The notes: generated from the letters alone by a model not told the origin. 64,000 nt of DNA from Porites lobata (GCA_942486035.1 CALNXK010000343.1:206001-270000); one strand, 5' to 3'; shown: positions 1-9,024, counted from the first letter of the stretch. Program-made: numbers and translations.

Positions 1-198
1 TCTCTCTAAAATTCGTAAATGCAAAGAAAAATATCACTTAGCGTTTCAAAGCGGATGTGCCTGCTGTTTGTCTCAATTATCTAATTCTTTAAACTTTCCA
101 GTTAATTCTTCATTTCTGCAATATTAATTTGCCTTTAAAGTCCATCATTAAAGCGAACCTTCCAGACTGATTACACTGTAATACCATGTTTCTGACAG

Positions 199-286
199 GT
201 AACATTTGAAGGCGTAGTAGGAAGCAGTATCACTGGTGACATAGCAATTGATGACTTCTTCTTTGCGGGGGGGTCTTGTCCTTATG
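199..286 (+). CDS. MAM-domain last exon (host)
   Basis: An 88-nt exon bounded by a TTTCTGACAG acceptor and a GTAAGTA donor. It encodes a MAM C-terminal strand pattern: VTFEGVVGS, then GDIAIDDF, then GSCPYG. MAM domains are extracellular adhesion modules in receptors and secreted proteins. Three near-identical 88-nt exons occur at 30927-31014, 33256-33343 and 55581-55668, so this is one member of a tandem family whose upstream exons lie outside the window. The FFFAGG stretch differs from the FSLTAG of the other copies. Whether it is expressed cannot be told from sequence. Confidence 0.6.
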
Positions 287-1918
287 GTAAGTACTTCGAT
301 CAAAGGGTGTACTTTCCCGTATTTTGAGAAGGAAAAAACATTTCTTCACAACAATGGATAAGAAATATGTATTTGTTACGAAGTATTTTATACCTGCATT
401 GAAACTATTTACGGTTGTCTTTAAAAGAAGTGGCAGAAGTATATCGTCGGATGACACTTAAAGGGTGGATTTATTTGTAATATGCGCTTATAGCAGTAGC
501 ATTCTCCCGTTGCAATTTTTCGTTGAGTTTAAGCTCAAAACCAATTAAAAGAAAATAATTGAACGAGTAGATGCGATGACTATACGCGTTGTACGGAATA
601 CTCTCTCCCTTTCCGCAGAGGCCTCTTTGTGTGCTAGGCTGAGGCTGGGGAGAAGGGAAAATGAAAGTGCAAGGGGGGGAGGGGGGAACGCAGTCCCTTC
701 TCCCATCGTCCGCTGCGTGCTTGCTCTTTTAATTACTATTTTTGACCAATTGAGTATCCTTTCTCGTGTCGTGAACAGTATAAGTTATGTTAGTCAGTTA
801 TTATGTTAGGTATTTATAGGCCAGAATTCGCTCGTTGGAACTTCATATTAGCTAAAAAAATTCTGTACAAGGTCTTTTTTGACAACAATGACCGGAGAAA
901 TATTAAACAGAAAACTCGTCAACTTGGTGGCGGGCATCGTAACTATGTGACGTGAAGAAACTTCTGGGAATGAAATGAGGAAAAAAGGAAAACTTAATTG
1001 CTCAAGATCTCGAGCCATCATTACGGGAAAAGGCTTCACACCTGTTGATAATTACTCCCGACGTAGCTACTCGAACTAAATCGAGCGTTTTATTAATGGA
1101 ACTAAATCAAATCAAACTGAATAGAACGATACGGTTCGATTAAGTTCGGTAATCGACCACAATCGAACTCTCCCCACAAAAAAAAACAAAGAAGTAATCG
1201 AACCCCATCGAACTTTGATTGGAATTTGTATATGACCTGTGATCTTGGGGAGTCGAAGAGCAAAAACTCATCTTCTCGTCAAGTTTAATGCCTGGACGAG
1301 TGAAAGGCGCTTGAAATATAATCCTCAAGTTAACCATCTTACTAGTCTGAAAGACTTCTGCGTGTCTTAAAATTTGGCGAGACCTCTAACCGTGCTGTAG
1401 AAAATTTGCCACAGAGAAAACTCTGAGTCGCGCACGATGCACGCGAGGAATTTGATCCTACCAAACTTCGGCGAGCGCGTACTTCTTCGGAAACGATATA
1501 TCTTCGCACTCTCGAGTTCAAACCTGATTAATTACGAAGTCCGTCTGCTAAGAGTGAGCGAGTGACTCATTTGCATATCCCTGTCCCTGCAAATAACTCA
1601 TGTCTACGCTCGCGCGTACCCATGAGTTAAAAAGTGGAATCTCATACAAAACCAATCACTACTTTGCCAAATGTTTAAAGAACGACCTATTATTTCCTAC
1701 GACACAAGGTTTCACGTCGGTATAGATGTATAGCATGTCACCCCTTGAAGTTTTTCACTAAAAATAATTCACGTGTCCAAAAGGCTTGAGTGGGCGTTTT
1801 CCTCTGTCCAGTTAACCTCTCTTGGTTACTTTTTATTGTGCTCTGTAATCAAAAGGGAAACCAAGTTCCCATTTACAATAAAAGCTTTGGTGATTTTATC
1901 GATAGTATATCGGCAAAC

Positions 1919-1924
1919 AAAGGT
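1919..1924. repeat. Left target-site duplication AAAGGT
   Basis: The six bases AAAGGT directly abut the left end of the element. The same six bases follow the right end at 23683-23688. A 6-bp duplication is the known signature of Polinton/Maverick integrase, which fixes the element ends exactly. Confidence 0.9.
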
Positions 1925-2040
1925 AGTAGTATTAGGGGGTGGTTTGGGGCAGGTACTCCTTCATGTAAGTGTCACGAAATGTCCTCTAAGAAAAAAGTGA
2001 GGGGAGGGGTGGGTTGAAAGGGGGGTATACTTACCTGAAG

Positions 2041-2710
2041 AGGGAGAGGTTAGGGTTAGGGTTAGGTCTAGGGCCTCTTGTAACCCGAGTAGGTTAGGGT
2101 TAGGGTGGGGTTTATATTGGTGGAGGAGGGTTGCGCCTCGGCCATGTGGTAAGGTCCATTGACGAGGGCGCATGCGCGTGGTGGAAGGTTAGGGTTAGGG
2201 TTATATTGGTGGAGGAGGGTTGCGCCTCGGCCTTGTGGTAAGGGCCATTCACGAGGGCGCATGCGCGTGGATTCCCAGGTCCCCCGCAGCGGGTTATTGG
2301 GCCCGCTGCGTATTATCCGCTCGACGGCGGGGGTGTCATGGGTTAGGGTTAGGGTTAGGGTTAGGGTTAGGGTAAGGGTTTGTTTAGCCTTGTGGTAAGG
2401 CCAATTCACGAGAGCGCATGCGCGTTGGAGGTACTTACCTGATTAGAGAAAAGGGGGGGTTGATCTTATATATGAGACCAAGAGGGGATGTTTAGCCTTG
2501 TGGTAAGGCCAATTCACGAGGGCGCATGCCCGTTAGGGTACCTTACTTGATTAGGTTAGGGTTAGGGTTATATAGGAGGAGGAGGGTTCGAGCTTAGCCT
2601 TGTGGTACGGGAAATTCCTGAGGGCGTATGCGCGTTGTGGAAGGTTTAGGGTTAGGGTTACTGTTAGGGTTAAGGGTGAAGGGTTAGGATTAGGGTTAGC
2701 CTTGTGGTAC
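2041..2710 (+). repeat. TTAGGG telomere-like arrays and subterminal repeat units, left TIR
   Basis: Blocks of tandem TTAGGG occur near 2050-2070, 2185-2205, 2337-2376, 2548-2570 and 2645-2700. They are interspersed with a recurring unit: GCCTTGTGGTA, an ATTCACGAGGGC segment, a GCGCATGCGC palindrome (2168-2177, 2257-2266, 2414-2423, and degenerate copies near 2522, 2625 and 2720), then more TTAGGG. TTAGGG is the animal telomere repeat. The palindrome core resembles the known NRF1 site, but function is not shown. Confidence 0.85.
2296..2340 (+). repeat. Subterminal module GCGTATTATCCG, copy 1
   Basis: A GC-rich block with GTATTATCCGCTCGACGG followed by GGGGGTGTCATG. Related copies occur at 2790-2860, at 23350-23372 (inverted) and internally at 16360-16400. 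The repeated placement in both TIRs and once inside suggests a cis-acting element or a duplicated terminus. Confidence 0.6.
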
Positions 2711-3034
2711 GGAAAAAAATTCGCGAGGGCGTATGCGCTTTGTGGAAGAAGAAGAAAAATGGTGGATTCCCAGCCCCCCGCAGCTTGGAGGAGGAGGCTG
2801 CGTATTATCCGTTCTAAGGACGCCACCCCTTTCACTGCTTGTCGCTGGGGCTTTTATTTTTTGGTGGAGACTAGGCTTCCCTGGGGCCTTTTGAAAAAAA
2901 AGGAGCCTCGATAGTTCGCCGCGCCTAGACAAATACTCTCTGGGAAGACATGTGCACGAAGACGAAAAAGAAAGATCAGGCAGCAAAAGAAGAAGAAGAA
3001 GAAGGAATAGTTCCCACCGAGGATCCACTCTGGA

Positions 3035-3106
3035 AGCCCGGGGTGGAGTCGAACCACCAACCTTTCGATTTGGAATCGAACGCGCTACCCCTTGCGCCAC
3101 CGGGCT
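3035..3106 (-). tRNA. tRNA-Trp(CCA)-like gene, left TIR
   Basis: 72-nt full cloverleaf: acceptor AGCCCGG/CCGGGCT, D stem GCGC/GCGC, anticodon stem TTCGA/TCGAA around loop TTCCAAA (anticodon CCA), T stem GGTGG/CCACC with TTCGACT loop. All stems pair. One base differs from the right TIR copy. A tRNA-derived SINE head is the alternative, but no SINE body follows. Confidence 0.85.
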
Positions 3107-3186
3107 TGGGACATGCAAGCACTCGCCAAGTTAGCACCAAACAACAACCTTTTTATTCCTTTTTTTTTTTTAAATCAGTGTACAGT

Positions 3187-3645
3187 TTACATCTCAAGTC
3201 TAGGAGTACAAGATGGCTCAAAAGGTAATGGACCTGCATGTTCCCATCTCTCCGGGTTTCGAATACTCACGCGTTGGAGGGCTTGCCCTATGAAACGATC
3301 GTTGACCTTATGACCACAGGTTTGACTAGGGTACGCTTGCAACGCTTTTCCGTTGGTGAGCAGATGTTTCCAATGCTCCTGCACCTATTGCTCGAGAAGA
3401 GGGTCTGCATAGGTCTTCAAGGGGAGGGTCGTCACTGTTCAAGAGTTCGCAATGTTGGCCGTGCGTCCAGAGGGCGAGCCAAGGGGGTCCTGGGGACCGG
3501 TGGGATCTTAGTTGACAAGGTACGCGGTGATGAGCTTGTTGGGTAAGGGATTCCTGGCAAACACGCCTTGAAAACCAGACCCTAACGGGGGATGGTGTCG
3601 CGCCAAATAGTCCAACTGCCCGTTATTCAGAGGTCCTTGCTCCAT
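3187..3645 (-). pseudogene. Decayed adenain-like cysteine protease in left TIR
   Basis: Minus-strand reading from an ATG at 3643-3645 gives 45 residues, then TAA at 3508-3510. The same frame continues through TGA and TAG stops to a final segment containing a TCGH cysteine motif after LQAYPSQ. The order resembles adenovirus-type proteases: an F-x-GVFA..LP N-terminal motif, a Y-(I/L)VN motif and a Q-x-CGH cysteine region. It resembles the element's own protease at 12055-12630 (FQGVY..LP; LQAYDSWACGH), so it looks like a second, older protease paralogue. With at least three stops and no clear histidine region it is not functional. Family call is by motif only. Confidence 0.55.
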
Positions 3646-3909
3646 CTTTTTTCTTCCTTAGATATCGCCGATGGGGAAGAGAGTCGATTCGTAGGGGACG
3701 TTCTCCGCAAGGGGTATAACGAGGGTCGTAGAGTAGGCGGCATGCATCGTTTCAAAGAGCGAGTTGAGCGGTGACTTGCTTCGAGGGTGTAGCAAGGCGG
3801 ATAGCTCAGAGATTCCTAACACGGCACGGATGAAGCACTGAAATGGGAGGCGTTTGTCAGACACTGAGGGGTTCGTCGGGGGCAGAGCCTTTATACTTTT
3901 GCCTAGGGG

Positions 3910-3917
3910 TGACGTCA
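3910..3917. promoter_or_regulatory. CRE-like palindrome TGACGTCA
   Basis: Perfect CREB/ATF consensus palindrome near the inner edge of the left TIR. The right TIR counterpart reads TGACGTCT, so only one side is perfect. Function is unproven. Confidence 0.35.
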
Positions 3918-3991
3918 CACATCAAGAGGTTCTTGACCAAACGGAGCGTGAGTTGCGCTCATCGACGGGTTTCATCTTCGTCCCGTGGGGC

Positions 3992-4205
3992 ACATTCTGG
4001 AATGGCTAGCAAAGAATGCTTACGCTATTCACAGTACTTGACTAAACAGATATTCTAATTGGCTTATAAAAAAAAAAAGGAGTGTTCTAATAACGTATTG
4101 TCCAAGAGTATTGTTCCCAAAATGTAGTGGCATGCAAGAGTATTGTTGTATAGAAACAAAAGAGTCTTTATGCAATAGGATGAATAACTATTGCCTACGT
4201 GACGT
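3992..4205. other. Spacer between left TIR and SLOG gene
   Basis: AT-rich spacer with an A run at 4070-4078 and no open frame of note. It lies downstream of the leftward SLOG gene and probably holds its 3' untranslated region. Confidence 0.4.
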
Positions 4206-4793
4206 TTAGGTTTGACTTGTCCGCTCGAATAGATTCTTCATGGCGTCCTGAGCTTGGCTGGGGAAGGCTTTGGATCCTATGATAGCGCTTCTGGGGGCGA
4301 GAATGGGAAATCGAGACGTCATGCGCGTCAATCTTGTCGAAGAAGGGTTCCATTCGTACCAGTGATGAAAATTCACATCGTAGACAAAGACATGTTTTTG
4401 TAAATCCACGGCTATTTGAACGGCCCAGCCTGTCCCGCCTTGCACTTGTTTTTGACTGGCACTCAAATACCCAAACGCACAGATCGAGTCCGCATCGTTC
4501 ACCACAAAGTAGTAGTGCAGTAAAAGTTCGCAGGCGATAGGACTTTTAGGCACGGGGCGACCTAACGTATAAGCCGCGTGGCCGAGCGGTTCGCACGCGT
4601 TTTCCAAGTCTTCTCGGGTCAAGGGGGTGATGTGGGTGCTTCGGGGGTGATTCGGGCCAATCTTGATGGTTACAGGAATGCCATACCCTAAGGCTAGCGT
4701 TTCGGCGGCCTGCTCGGCGCCTTGGCTGCCTCCTGTCACAATCCGATAATCGTTGAGGCGGGGAATGTCCATCATCTCTTCGTCTTGATCCAT
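4206..4793 (-). CDS. SLOG/YspA-like Rossmann-fold nucleotide-binding protein
   Basis: 195 codons, intact, starting at an ATG with no obvious TATA box. Residues 16-42 read as a strand, then GGSQGAE (21-27), then a helix and a strand. ADSICAF lies at 101-107 and GGTGWAV at 119-125, followed by a helix and the strand HVFVYD. The strand-GG-x-GAE ... AD-x-x-x-AF ... GGT-x-x-AV order is what SLOG/YspA-type proteins (LOG, DprA, TIR-SLOG relatives) show. Known SLOG domains bind or process nucleotides or nucleotide-derived signals, some in antiviral pathways. It is the only non-PolB gene on the minus strand and sits next to the left TIR, typical of accessory genes. Substrate and role are unknown; assignment is by motif order alone. 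Confidence 0.6.
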   Translation of the reverse strand: MDQDEEMMDIPRLNDYRIVTGGSQGAEQAAETLALGYGIPVTIKIGPNHPRSTHITPLTREDLENACEPLGHAAYTLGRPVPKSPIACELLLHYYFVVNDADSICAFGYLSASQKQVQGGTGWAVQIAVDLQKHVFVYDVNFHHWYEWNPSSTRLTRMTSRFPILAPRSAIIGSKAFPSQAQDAMKNLFERTSQT

Positions 4794-4920
4794 TCCGTGA
4801 GGTGACTGAGGCTGATTGCAAGGGAAAGGGGTCTTACGTAGAAAAAAGAAAGACCCAATCAGAAGGTGAGAGGTCCCAATAGGGCAAGTCAGGTGACCTG
4901 TGTCGTCACTCGGGGGGCTC

Positions 4921-4927
4921 TATAAGA
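4921..4927 (+). promoter_or_regulatory. TATA box of GRF gene
   Basis: TATAAGA 44 nt upstream of the ATG at 4965, in line with the 41-52 nt TATA-to-ATG spacing seen before other genes of this element. Confidence 0.55.
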
Positions 4928-4964
4928 AGAGAGAGGCTTTTCAAACGGAACTCATTAGGCGATC

Positions 4965-5588
4965 ATGGGAGAAGACGGTGCCGACCCAGTGGGCGCTAAA
5001 AAAGAGGGGCACATGCCTCTGTACCCCTATGAATACAAACGCAAGAAAGGCGGGAAAAAAAACCCGGACCCTCCCAGCAAAAAAGTCAAAGAAGATGAAG
5101 CCGCGGTCCCTTCGTGTGTGGAACAAGTGCCGCCTTTTTGTTGTCCTGTGCATCCTTTGTTGACGTTGCGCCAAACGAGCGGAGAGTGGATTTACCTGTA
5201 TTGTCCCGAAGAAAGTTGTGCGTTTTCCTGTCCTCTCGAGAAGTTTCAACTCATCGAACGATTGTTCCTAGAACAAGTCCACTGTGAGGTCCGAACCTAT
5301 TGGGAAAGTATGCGCTGTTTCTGCCAGAAGCGAGTCCGACTCCGATTGAGTCAAACCACCAAGAATCCCCATCGCCTGTTCTTAAGCTGCCGCAAGAAAG
5401 ACTGTGAGTTTTTCCAATGGATTAATGCACCCTTATCCCTAAAGATCACAAGCCATTTACTAGGAATTATCCCTGGGAAGCATAAACCCGAGGAGGAAAC
5501 CCTGGTTGCCTGGCCCACCAAGTTGACGTCCGATCATCTGGGCATAGATCCCACCTTCCAGAATTTAACCGGAGTGAGATGGTTTTAA
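4965..5588 (+). CDS. GRF-type zinc-finger protein
   Basis: 207 codons, intact. Residues 20-45 are lysine-rich and could serve as a nuclear signal. A first metal-binding cluster uses C59, C60, H63, C80 and C85. A GRF-type zinc finger follows: C118-x-C120, then PHRLF, C142, C147 and FFQW. GRF fingers bind single-stranded DNA in topoisomerase III, APE2 and NEIL3. Related zinc proteins occur in large DNA viruses, so a role in replication or late transcription is plausible but inferred. A TATA box lies upstream and AATAAA directly after the stop (5598-5603), making it a self-contained transcription unit divergent from the SLOG gene. Confidence 0.65.
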   Translation: MGEDGADPVGAKKEGHMPLYPYEYKRKKGGKKNPDPPSKKVKEDEAAVPSCVEQVPPFCCPVHPLLTLRQTSGEWIYLYCPEESCAFSCPLEKFQLIERLFLEQVHCEVRTYWESMRCFCQKRVRLRLSQTTKNPHRLFLSCRKKDCEFFQWINAPLSLKITSHLLGIIPGKHKPEEETLVAWPTKLTSDHLGIDPTFQNLTGVRWF

Positions 5589-5597
5589 AAAAAAATC

Positions 5598-5603
5598 AAT
5601 AAA
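5598..5603 (+). terminator. Poly(A) signal after GRF gene
   Basis: AATAAA ten bases after the stop codon of the GRF protein. Confidence 0.5.
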
Positions 5604-5690
5604 ACGGCGACGCACTTTGTGCCTGAATCAGACGGGTGCGGGCTTTTGGCGCGGATTGGACCGAGTGTGCCACTGTCTGGTCAACAAAAC

Positions 5691-5969
5691 ATGAGTAATC
5701 CCGAGAACACTATCCGAAACTTGGTGCAAGAGATCGTGCATTTGACCCGAAAAGTCATCGAGTTGGAACAAGAACGCAATCAGTATCAGCAAGAACGTCA
5801 TCACTATCAGCACCGTTTTCTAGAGGAGCGACAGAAGCCGCTTCACGAAGAACGCGAACTGTTGGAAAAGCAAGACCCCAACTACCTTGAAGGAGTCATG
5901 GATGGTTTCCCGGCAAGCCATGCACAAGCAACGATGGACCGAGCATCCCAAACGGACGCAAGCAGTTAA
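5691..5969 (+). CDS. Small coiled-coil protein
   Basis: 92 residues. The frame is open from 5619, but the first ATG is at 5691, so that start is preferred. Residues 8-65 are a heptad-like helix rich in Glu, Gln, His and Arg with regular I/L/V/Y spacing (NLVQEIVHL onward), predicted coiled coil. The tail is acidic and Ser/Ala-rich. No catalytic motif. It lies between the GRF and integrase genes, with AATAAA downstream at 6100-6105. No family recognised; a scaffold or oligomerisation role would be a guess. Confidence 0.6.
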   Translation: MSNPENTIRNLVQEIVHLTRKVIELEQERNQYQQERHHYQHRFLEERQKPLHEERELLEKQDPNYLEGVMDGFPASHAQATMDRASQTDASS

Positions 5970-6099
5970 ATAGGAGAACCAACAAACGTGAGAGCAAGCA
6001 GCCCCCGATTTTATCAGACCAGGAGAGAGACCCGGCGCACCAAGAGGTACCGCCAACAGTCAAGTCGCCAGTAGGAGCAGCCCGGAGGTATTTTAACTC

Positions 6100-6105
6100 A
6101 ATAAA
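6100..6105 (+). terminator. Poly(A) signal after coiled-coil gene
   Basis: AATAAA about 130 nt past the stop at 5967-5969 and just before the integrase gene. Confidence 0.4.
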
Positions 6106-6158
6106 AGAAAAACGCACTTACACGGGGGTCGTGTTGTTGTTCTTGCAGCGCGGGTGCC

Positions 6159-7221
6159 ATGAGTAAGAAGAAGCGCGGAGTGAGTTGGGCGGAGGCCTAT
6201 CAAACGCCCTCACTCCAAGGGAGTTTGGGGGATTGAGCGCTTTGCGCGAGCGCAGGGCCTGCCCATTGGGCGCGCCCGGCGAGCGTTGCAACCCTTGCTG
6301 AGTTACACGTTGCATAAACCTCGACGCCGCCGATTTCCCACTCTCCCCGTGGTGGTGCTTGGGATGGACGAACAATGGGTGGCCGACCTAGTGGAAATGC
6401 AAGCCCTGAAAAAGTGGAATCGCGGCGTGCGGTACCTGTTGACGGTGGTGGACGTGTTGTCAAAATACGCTTGGGTGGAACCTCTGAAGGACAAGACCGG
6501 CAAGGCAGTGGCGGCGGCGTTCGAGCGCATCCTGAAGCGGGCTAAGGGGCGACAGCCTCTGCGATTGCAGACGGACGCCGGGAAAGAGTTCTACAACCGC
6601 GTGTTTCAGAGTTTGATGACGCGGCACAACATTCATCATTTCTCGACCCACGGGGATACCAAGGCGTCGGTGGTAGAGCGATTCAATCGTACTTTGAAAG
6701 AACGTATGTACCGTTACTTTACTGCCCGCAACACCTACCGGTACGTGGAGGCCTTACCTTATTTGGTGCAAGGGTACAACGCCACCAAACATCGAAGCAT
6801 TGGCATGGCCCCTCGCGACGTGACGCGGGCCGAGGAGCGCCAGGTGTGGCAACGCCTGTACGGCAGACGCTTGGCCCGTCGCGTGCGTCCGCAATGGAAA
6901 CCGGGTGATCGCGTCCGATTACAGAAACAGCACCGGCCGTTCGAGAAAGGGTATCTGCCCGGCTGGACCGAAGAGGTGTTCATCATCGACCGAGCCGTGC
7001 CGGGGCCCGTGGCCACCTATAAAATCAAGGAGTGGGACGGAGAGCCCATTGAAGGCACCTTCTACGAGCAGGACGTACAGAAAGTCGACGTGCCGGACGA
7101 CGCTTTGTTTCGCGTGGAGAAGGTGTTGCAACGGCGCCGCCAAGGGGTCAAGGTGCGTTGGAAAGGGTGGCCTCCAAAGTACGACAGTTGGATTCCCAAG
7201 AGTAGTCTGACCCAATTGTGA
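6159..7221 (+). CDS. Retrovirus-like integrase with C-terminal chromodomain (frameshifted near the N-terminus)
   Basis: The ATG at 6159 opens a short frame that ends at TGA 6234-6236. The integrase core then continues without ATG in the next frame to 7221. The shift falls at a G5 run near 6227-6231, so it is either a real 1-nt indel or a sequencing error. The core shows the DDE triad: D in WVADLVEM, D in QTDAGKEF, E in VVERFNRT. The final ~40 residues are a chromodomain (VEKVL, VRWKGW, YDSW). In Polintons this enzyme inserts the linear element and makes 6-bp target duplications, as seen here. The stop lies five bases before the ATG of minor capsid 1. A Ty3 integrase is excluded by the lack of gag and RT and by the Polinton context. 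Confidence 0.88.
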
Positions 7222-7226
7222 TCAGC

Positions 7227-9024
7227 ATGGAACCGGCGAGTCGGTCGCTGTACGTCACGCTGCTGAGTAACACCAGCAAGCCCGAGTTTCCCCACAATAC
7301 CCCGGCCTCGTTTAAGGTGCGATTGCCGTATCCCCTGCGCGTCAAGAACTGGCAGGTGGGCGTGGCCGGAGTCTACTTACCCGGACCCCCCAACACGGTC
7401 TCGCATGCAGTGACGTCGCATCCCGTGACGACCACTCCTGTGGCCCCTCTCACGGAACATCGGCAGTCCAATTTGTTCAAGGGATCGACCAACCAGCGAT
7501 TGGTGCGCATATATTCCCGATCCCTCGAGAGGACCGATGGGACCAAGACGCAAGATATCACCAGTACAATGGAGGACGCCGACATGCCTGAAGCCGCCAC
7601 GGGGGTAGTGTTTATGAAAAAAGTGTTTCGTTGGTTGCGACAAGATGTAATGAAGAAACTCTATACCGGGTATAACTTGAGTACCGCCTCGGTGGATTAT
7701 ACGCCTCGGTACGAATGGAAGGACGAGGCGGGGGGTGCCGACGTTGTGGATCCTGAATATCAAAACCAATGTGTCGTTCAATAAACCGCGCCCTTACCTT
7801 GGGTTCAATCTGGTGTTGGCCCAAACGATGGGATGGGTGGTGAAAAAAGAGGACGGGACGTATGGTCTGGGACCCAATTTGTTGATGCACCCCCTGTTGA
7901 ATCAGCCCAAGAATCCGAAGGTCGCTTCGTCCGCGGATAAGAATCAATTGCTGGCGTTTACGGATTACGTGCAGGTGCACCGAGGCTTGGTGTATTTGTC
8001 CATGGTGGTGGATTGGCAGTTTGTGAATTTGGACGAAGCCTATGCTCGGGCCACCACGCACGTGTTCGTCCCTCCCAAGGTCCTGAACAATACGTTCCGA
8101 TGGATCATGGACGACGAGAGCGTGTGGACGAAAGAGGCGGGGATTAGCTCCTTGGGGTTTGTCAATCTGGAAGGGTCCCCGCATTATTGGAAGAAGAAGA
8201 CCATGGGCATGACGTTGACGAAAAGCGGCAACAAGTACGAACCCAAGTTTCGTTGGGTCATAGGCACCACCAAGCTGAGCGTGGGGACCACGTATAGACT
8301 AGTGGTCGAGGTCTACACGACCGACAAGGTCTTGTTTGACAAGACGCGCGTGAGTGCCTACACGAGTTTCTACGTGCGAATGATCGATTCGGCGGTGACG
8401 ACGCACGTGCATGAATACCTGGGAACGCACTTGGTGTATTACCATCGCCTCGTGCAAGATTTCCGGCTGACGTCGTTGTCGGACAGTGCGTCGCGGCTGC
8501 ACGCGACGGTGACCATCGACGGCGTGCCCACCTCGTATCCGGCCACGTTGACGGATCAATGTTACGTGGTGGTCTACGGGTACGCCATCGGGCCGCCGTG
8601 GCCTCGCATGGATCAAGTGGACGACGTGTACGACGATCATCCGGTCATTCGACGAAGCACCACCACCACGTCGACCAGCAGTAGCACCGAAACGACCACC
8701 AAGCCCACGCATAAGGGGAGTGAAGACAAACAGAAGAAGACCACGGTGACGCCCGCGACGCACGGGGAGCAGGCCACGCGTCCGGTGCATCTGTACTGCA
8801 ACGTGGGGGAGAGCAGCATCGTGGGCACGCAGATCACCAATTTCTTGCGTGACCTGCCCTATAAAGACGTGCCCATCCGGTGGGAACCGGAACACGTGCA
8901 GTATCACCGGTTGCGTGGAGACACGGTGGAGATTCTCGAAGTGGAAGTGGCCGAGACGAACGGCCACTTGATGACCTTGAACCCGTCGGGAGAGACGCAA
9001 GTGACGTTGCATTTCCAGGCATGA
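7227..9024 (+). CDS. Minor capsid (penton-type) protein 1 with inserted domain, frameshifted
   Basis: The N-terminus carries the Polinton minor-capsid signature: FPHNTPASFKVRLP followed by WQVGVAGVYLP. This protein forms the single jelly-roll penton in the family model. The frame breaks at a G6 run (7730-7735) and resumes from about 7735 to 9024. Compared with its paralogue at 9021, it has roughly 250 extra residues between WQFVNL and SSIVG. These include a beta-rich stretch and a Thr/Ser linker near 8660-8700. Such an insert could be a surface or receptor-facing domain; that is inference. The stop overlaps the next start as ATGA (9021-9024). Confidence 0.75.

Larger units (their letters stand above)
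1..1924. other. Host flank left of the virus-like element
   Basis: Apart from one MAM-type exon near 200-286, I see no convincing gene here. The stretch is ordinary AT-rich host DNA; short open frames on both strands lack family resemblance. A motif made of GTTCGATT-like words near 1130-1220 recurs in MAM-gene introns at 31370-31430, 33700-33750 and 56020-56060, so this flank probably belongs to another copy of the same duplicated host unit. The last six bases, 1919-1924, are the left target-site duplication. Confidence 0.5.
1925..3991. repeat. Left long terminal inverted repeat
   Basis: It matches the reverse complement of the right end: nearly identical for the first ~105 bp, then about 80-90% similar by eye with indels until a shared CCCGTGGG segment. 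It contains TTAGGG arrays, GCGCATGCGC palindromes, a tRNA-Trp-like gene (minus strand), a decayed protease gene (minus strand) and a perfect CRE-like TGACGTCA at 3910-3917. It is longer than the right copy because of more telomeric and subterminal units and about 200 bp of protease sequence missing on the right. Confidence 0.85.

Noticed and set aside
2068..2835. Open frames of RVRVRV or TLTLTL type in the left TIR
   Set aside because: Translation artefacts of the telomere-like repeats.
3035..3106. tRNA-derived SINE in the TIRs
   Set aside because: A complete cloverleaf is kept and no SINE body or tail follows. Kept only as an alternative explanation.
5619..5690. GTG-initiated N-terminal extension of the coiled-coil protein
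   Set aside because: Eukaryotic translation would normally use the ATG at 5691; the extension has no coiled-coil character.
6159..7221. Ty3-type chromodomain retrotransposon
   Set aside because: No gag, protease-RT-RNase H or LTRs nearby; the integrase sits among Polinton genes with 6-bp target duplications.
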